Shown one piece after another: positions 62,782 through 64,000 of a stretch of DNA of 64,000 nucleotides. The position numbers and the translations under genes are program-made. This DNA is from Azospirillum thiophilum (GTDB lineage: Bacteria > Pseudomonadota > Alphaproteobacteria > Azospirillales > Azospirillaceae). The DNA is taken from positions 2,305,001 to 2,369,000 of the forward strand of contig NZ_CP012401.1 in the NCBI RefSeq assembly GCF_001305595.1. Reading direction: 5' to 3'. The notes below the pieces were generated by a model, which worked only from the letters and a program-made list of their open reading frames with translations, was not told the origin of the DNA and made no database searches. How positions within the stretch are numbered: the first letter of the stretch is position 1; each line of letters begins with the position of its first letter.

Positions 62782-63120
62782 ATGAATATCACCGAAGAAT
62801 CGGTCAACGGCGTCACCGTTCTGCGCGCCGTCGGCCGTATCGACAGCGGCAATGCCGGCGAGTTCGAAACGGTGCTGGTCGCCGCGATGTCGGCGGAGGG
62901 CACGCGGCTTGTTGTCGACATGGCGCAGCTTTCCTACATCAGTTCCGCCGGCTTGCGTTGCCTGCTGGTCGCCGCGAAGGCGGCACGCACCAAGCGTGGG
63001 GCCATTGCCCTGTCGGCGATGGCGGCGCATATCCGCGAGGTCTTCGACGTCAGCGGCTTCTCGTCGCTGTTCGAAATCCATCCCGATGCGGCGTCCGCCG
63101 TCACGGCGCTCGGCGGGTGA
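62782..63120 (+). CDS. STAS-domain anti-sigma factor antagonist
   Basis: The 112-residue protein is a single STAS domain like RsbV/SpoIIAA. The segment LSYISSAGLRCLLVAAKAA contains the phosphorylatable serine pair (Ser54/Ser55), and VTVLRAVGRIDSGNAGEFE is the typical N-terminal strand-helix. Such proteins bind RsbW-like kinases when unphosphorylated. The upstream SpoIIE phosphatase is the likely activator; the RsbW-like ATPase at 21526 is a candidate partner. A good ribosome-binding site (GAGGTAGGCAGGGT) precedes the ATG. Confidence 0.94.
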   Translation: MNITEESVNGVTVLRAVGRIDSGNAGEFETVLVAAMSAEGTRLVVDMAQLSYISSAGLRCLLVAAKAARTKRGAIALSAMAAHIREVFDVSGFSSLFEIHPDAASAVTALGG

Positions 63121-63195
63121 GGGCAGGGGACCGGTTTCCGCCGGCTGCGGCCGGCCTTTCGATAAGGCGGTCTCCGAAAAGGGACCGGGCAAGGA

Positions 63196-63588
63196 ATGGC
63201 ACGCGGCGATCGGCCCAATGTCCTGGTGGTTGAAGATTCTCCGGCCGTGCGGCTGTCGGTGGCCGGCTATCTCGAAGGCCGTGGCTGCAATGTGACCGAG
63301 GCGGAGAACGGGCGCGTGGGCATCCGCGCGCTCGGCCGCTGCAATTTTGACCTGATCGTCACCGACGTGCTGATGCCGGAGGTCGACGGGATCGAGCTGA
63401 TCAAGGCCGCCCGCACTCTCCAGCCCGAGGTGAAGATCCTGGCGATGTCCGGCGGCGCTCCCAACATGCCCGCCGGCTATCTGCTGAAGATGACGCGCAT
63501 GTTCAATGCGGATGAGATCATCTACAAGCCCTTCCTCAACGAAGAGTTGGGCGCGGCGGTCGACCGTCTGCTCGACCGGCCGCTCTGA
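63196..63588 (+). CDS. Single-domain response regulator (CheY-like)
   Basis: The 130-residue protein is only a receiver domain: the acidic pair Glu13-Asp14 in VVEDSPAVR, the phosphoacceptor Asp57 in LIVTDVLMPEVDG, and the conserved Lys in IIYKPFLNEEL. No output domain is present, so it must act by binding a partner, perhaps in the same pathway as the SpoIIE/STAS pair upstream. The gap to the STAS gene is 75 bp. The gene ends the sensory operon. Confidence 0.9.
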   Translation: MARGDRPNVLVVEDSPAVRLSVAGYLEGRGCNVTEAENGRVGIRALGRCNFDLIVTDVLMPEVDGIELIKAARTLQPEVKILAMSGGAPNMPAGYLLKMTRMFNADEIIYKPFLNEELGAAVDRLLDRPL

Positions 63589-63637
63589 ATTTAAGCAGTT
63601 TGAAGTCTCTGCTCGAATAAAGGGCAGAATAGGCGGC

Positions 63638-63674
63638 AAAAAAAACGGCTTCGGGGCATGAAGCGCCGAAGCCG
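63638..63674 (-). terminator. Strong leftward intrinsic terminator
   Basis: On the minus strand CGGCTTCGG (complement of 63666-63674) pairs with CCGAAGCCG (complement of 63646-63654) and is directly followed by eight T residues (plus-strand A run, 63638-63645). It can stop only leftward transcripts; the plus strand has no T-tract after it. Confidence 0.85.
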
Positions 63675-63698
63675 CTAGTCTTGCGTGGAACCAACCGA
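63638..63698 (-). ncRNA. Candidate small RNA with its own sigma-54-like promoter
   Basis: Leftward transcription from the sigma-54-like site at 63709-63723 would start near 63698 and end at the terminator, giving an RNA of about 60 nt with no reading frame of note. The neighbouring 9-bp hairpin CTTGCGTGG/CCACGCAAG (63680-63688 with 63705-63713) overlaps the promoter; if the real start is further upstream, this hairpin would be part of a longer RNA. Presence of the RNA is a prediction only. Confidence 0.45.
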
Positions 63699-63708
63699 AT
63701 ATCGCCAC

Positions 63709-63723
63709 GCAAGGCTTGTGCCA
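63709..63723 (-). promoter_or_regulatory. Near-consensus sigma-54 (-24/-12) promoter, minus strand
   Basis: The minus strand reads TGGCACAAGCCTTGC: TGGCAC and TTGC are exact, with GG and GC 10 bp apart; only the base after TGGCAC differs from the TGGCACG-N4-TTGC consensus. It points left into the terminator-bounded segment 63638-63698, with no protein gene downstream on that strand. Confidence 0.55.
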
Positions 63724-63778
63724 GAAATTTCCGGTGCGCCGATTTCCCTTTCGCACCCTCCCTGCCCGGAAAAATCGC

Positions 63779-63803
63779 GGAACGCCGTTTGCCCGCTCCT
63801 GTT
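63779..63803 (+). promoter_or_regulatory. Candidate EcfG-type promoter of the last gene
   Basis: GGAAC (63779-63783) and TGTT (63800-63803) are 16 bp apart, one mismatch from the GGAAC-N16/17-CGTT general-stress consensus. It lies about 100 bp before the start at 63902. Confidence 0.4.
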
Positions 63804-63901
63804 GTCCGGGGCATGTGGGCGCGTCGGGGCCGGTCATTGGACGGCCATCGGCGGATCGCTGCCCGCAAGACCAAGAATCCTGCAAGAGGGAGCCGACCAC
63901 G

Positions 63902-64000
63902 ATGGCGCAATACGAGAATCGGTGGCGTGGCGAAGGCCGGGACTGGACCGAGGATGACCGGGATCGGGAAAACCGCCGGCGCGGCGAGGGCCAGCGCTAC
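63902..64000 (+). CDS. Start of a hydrophilic, Arg/Asp-rich protein, cut by window edge
   Basis: Only the first 33 codons are in the window. They encode a highly charged, repetitive N-terminus (MAQYENRWRGEGRDW and further R/D/E/G-rich sequence). GAGGGAG lies 10-15 bases before the ATG. This composition is common in stress-induced proteins with C-terminal BON or SWFGD-type domains in alphaproteobacteria, but the rest is missing, so the family is not assigned. Confidence 0.55.
   Translation, partial: MAQYENRWRGEGRDWTEDDRDRENRRRGEGQRY

Noticed and set aside
63536..63910. 124-codon open frame on the minus strand at the right end
   Set aside because: It runs through the leftward terminator and has no ribosome-binding site or family resemblance; a small RNA explains the signals better.

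Overview
The window is strongly GC-rich DNA with little intergenic space. The gene content (ExoD, a PmtA-like phospholipid methyltransferase, neighbouring rlpA and D-Ala-D-Ala carboxypeptidase genes, RcnB-type protein, candidate EcfG-type and sigma-54 promoters) suggests an alphaproteobacterium, most likely Azospirillum or a close Rhodospirillales relative. That assignment is an inference from gene content; no rRNA or tRNA gene was seen.

Layout. 1-3522 (minus): cell-wall genes (carboxypeptidase, RlpA), a YdcF protein and a VOC protein. 3523-8411 (plus): an AT-rich leader with a candidate Fur box, then a TonB-dependent siderophore receptor, two small membrane proteins and a PepSY membrane protein, i.e. 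an iron-uptake operon. 8570-11817 (minus): PmtA-like methyltransferase, ExoD and a YheS-like ABC-F ATPase. 12106-18067 (plus): ndk, an unknown acidic protein, a CckA-like hybrid histidine kinase and a large protein with a C-terminal receiver. 18084-19751 (minus): a MACPF/perforin-like protein with three C-terminal repeats, in a locally AT-rich patch. 19993-21155: RcnB-like protein, a small hydrophilic protein and a small HTH protein.

21526-53125 is one complete type VI secretion system (T6SS): all 13 core components (TssA, B, C, E, F, G, H, J, K, L, M, Hcp, VgrG) plus a second TssC, TagJ, PAAR, an FHA protein, a Ser/Thr kinase and an RsbW-like ATPase. It is built as a leftward operon (tssA-B-C-C2-tagJ-E-F-G-methyltransferase), a second leftward operon (tssJ-L-M-kinase-rsbW-like) and a rightward operon (MORN-like, PAAR, Trm112-methyltransferase, tssH, hcp, vgrG, unknown, fha, tssK). 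Three related GC-rich inverted-repeat elements sit between T6SS genes.

53171-63588 (plus) continues from tssK with tight spacing into an unusual sensory operon. It holds several membrane proteins that begin with similar TM-periplasmic-TM sensor modules but carry different C-terminal parts (none, MFS transporter, six-helix membrane domain, SpoIIE phosphatase). It also holds a Tat-exported ABC_sub_bind protein without ABC permease or ATPase, a GNAT acetyltransferase, a STAS anti-sigma antagonist and a single-domain receiver. With the RsbW-like ATPase at the other end of the T6SS locus, this could form a partner-switching circuit around the T6SS; that link is inferred. 63589-64000 holds a candidate leftward small RNA with a sigma-54-like promoter and a terminator, then the start of a hydrophilic protein cut by the window edge.
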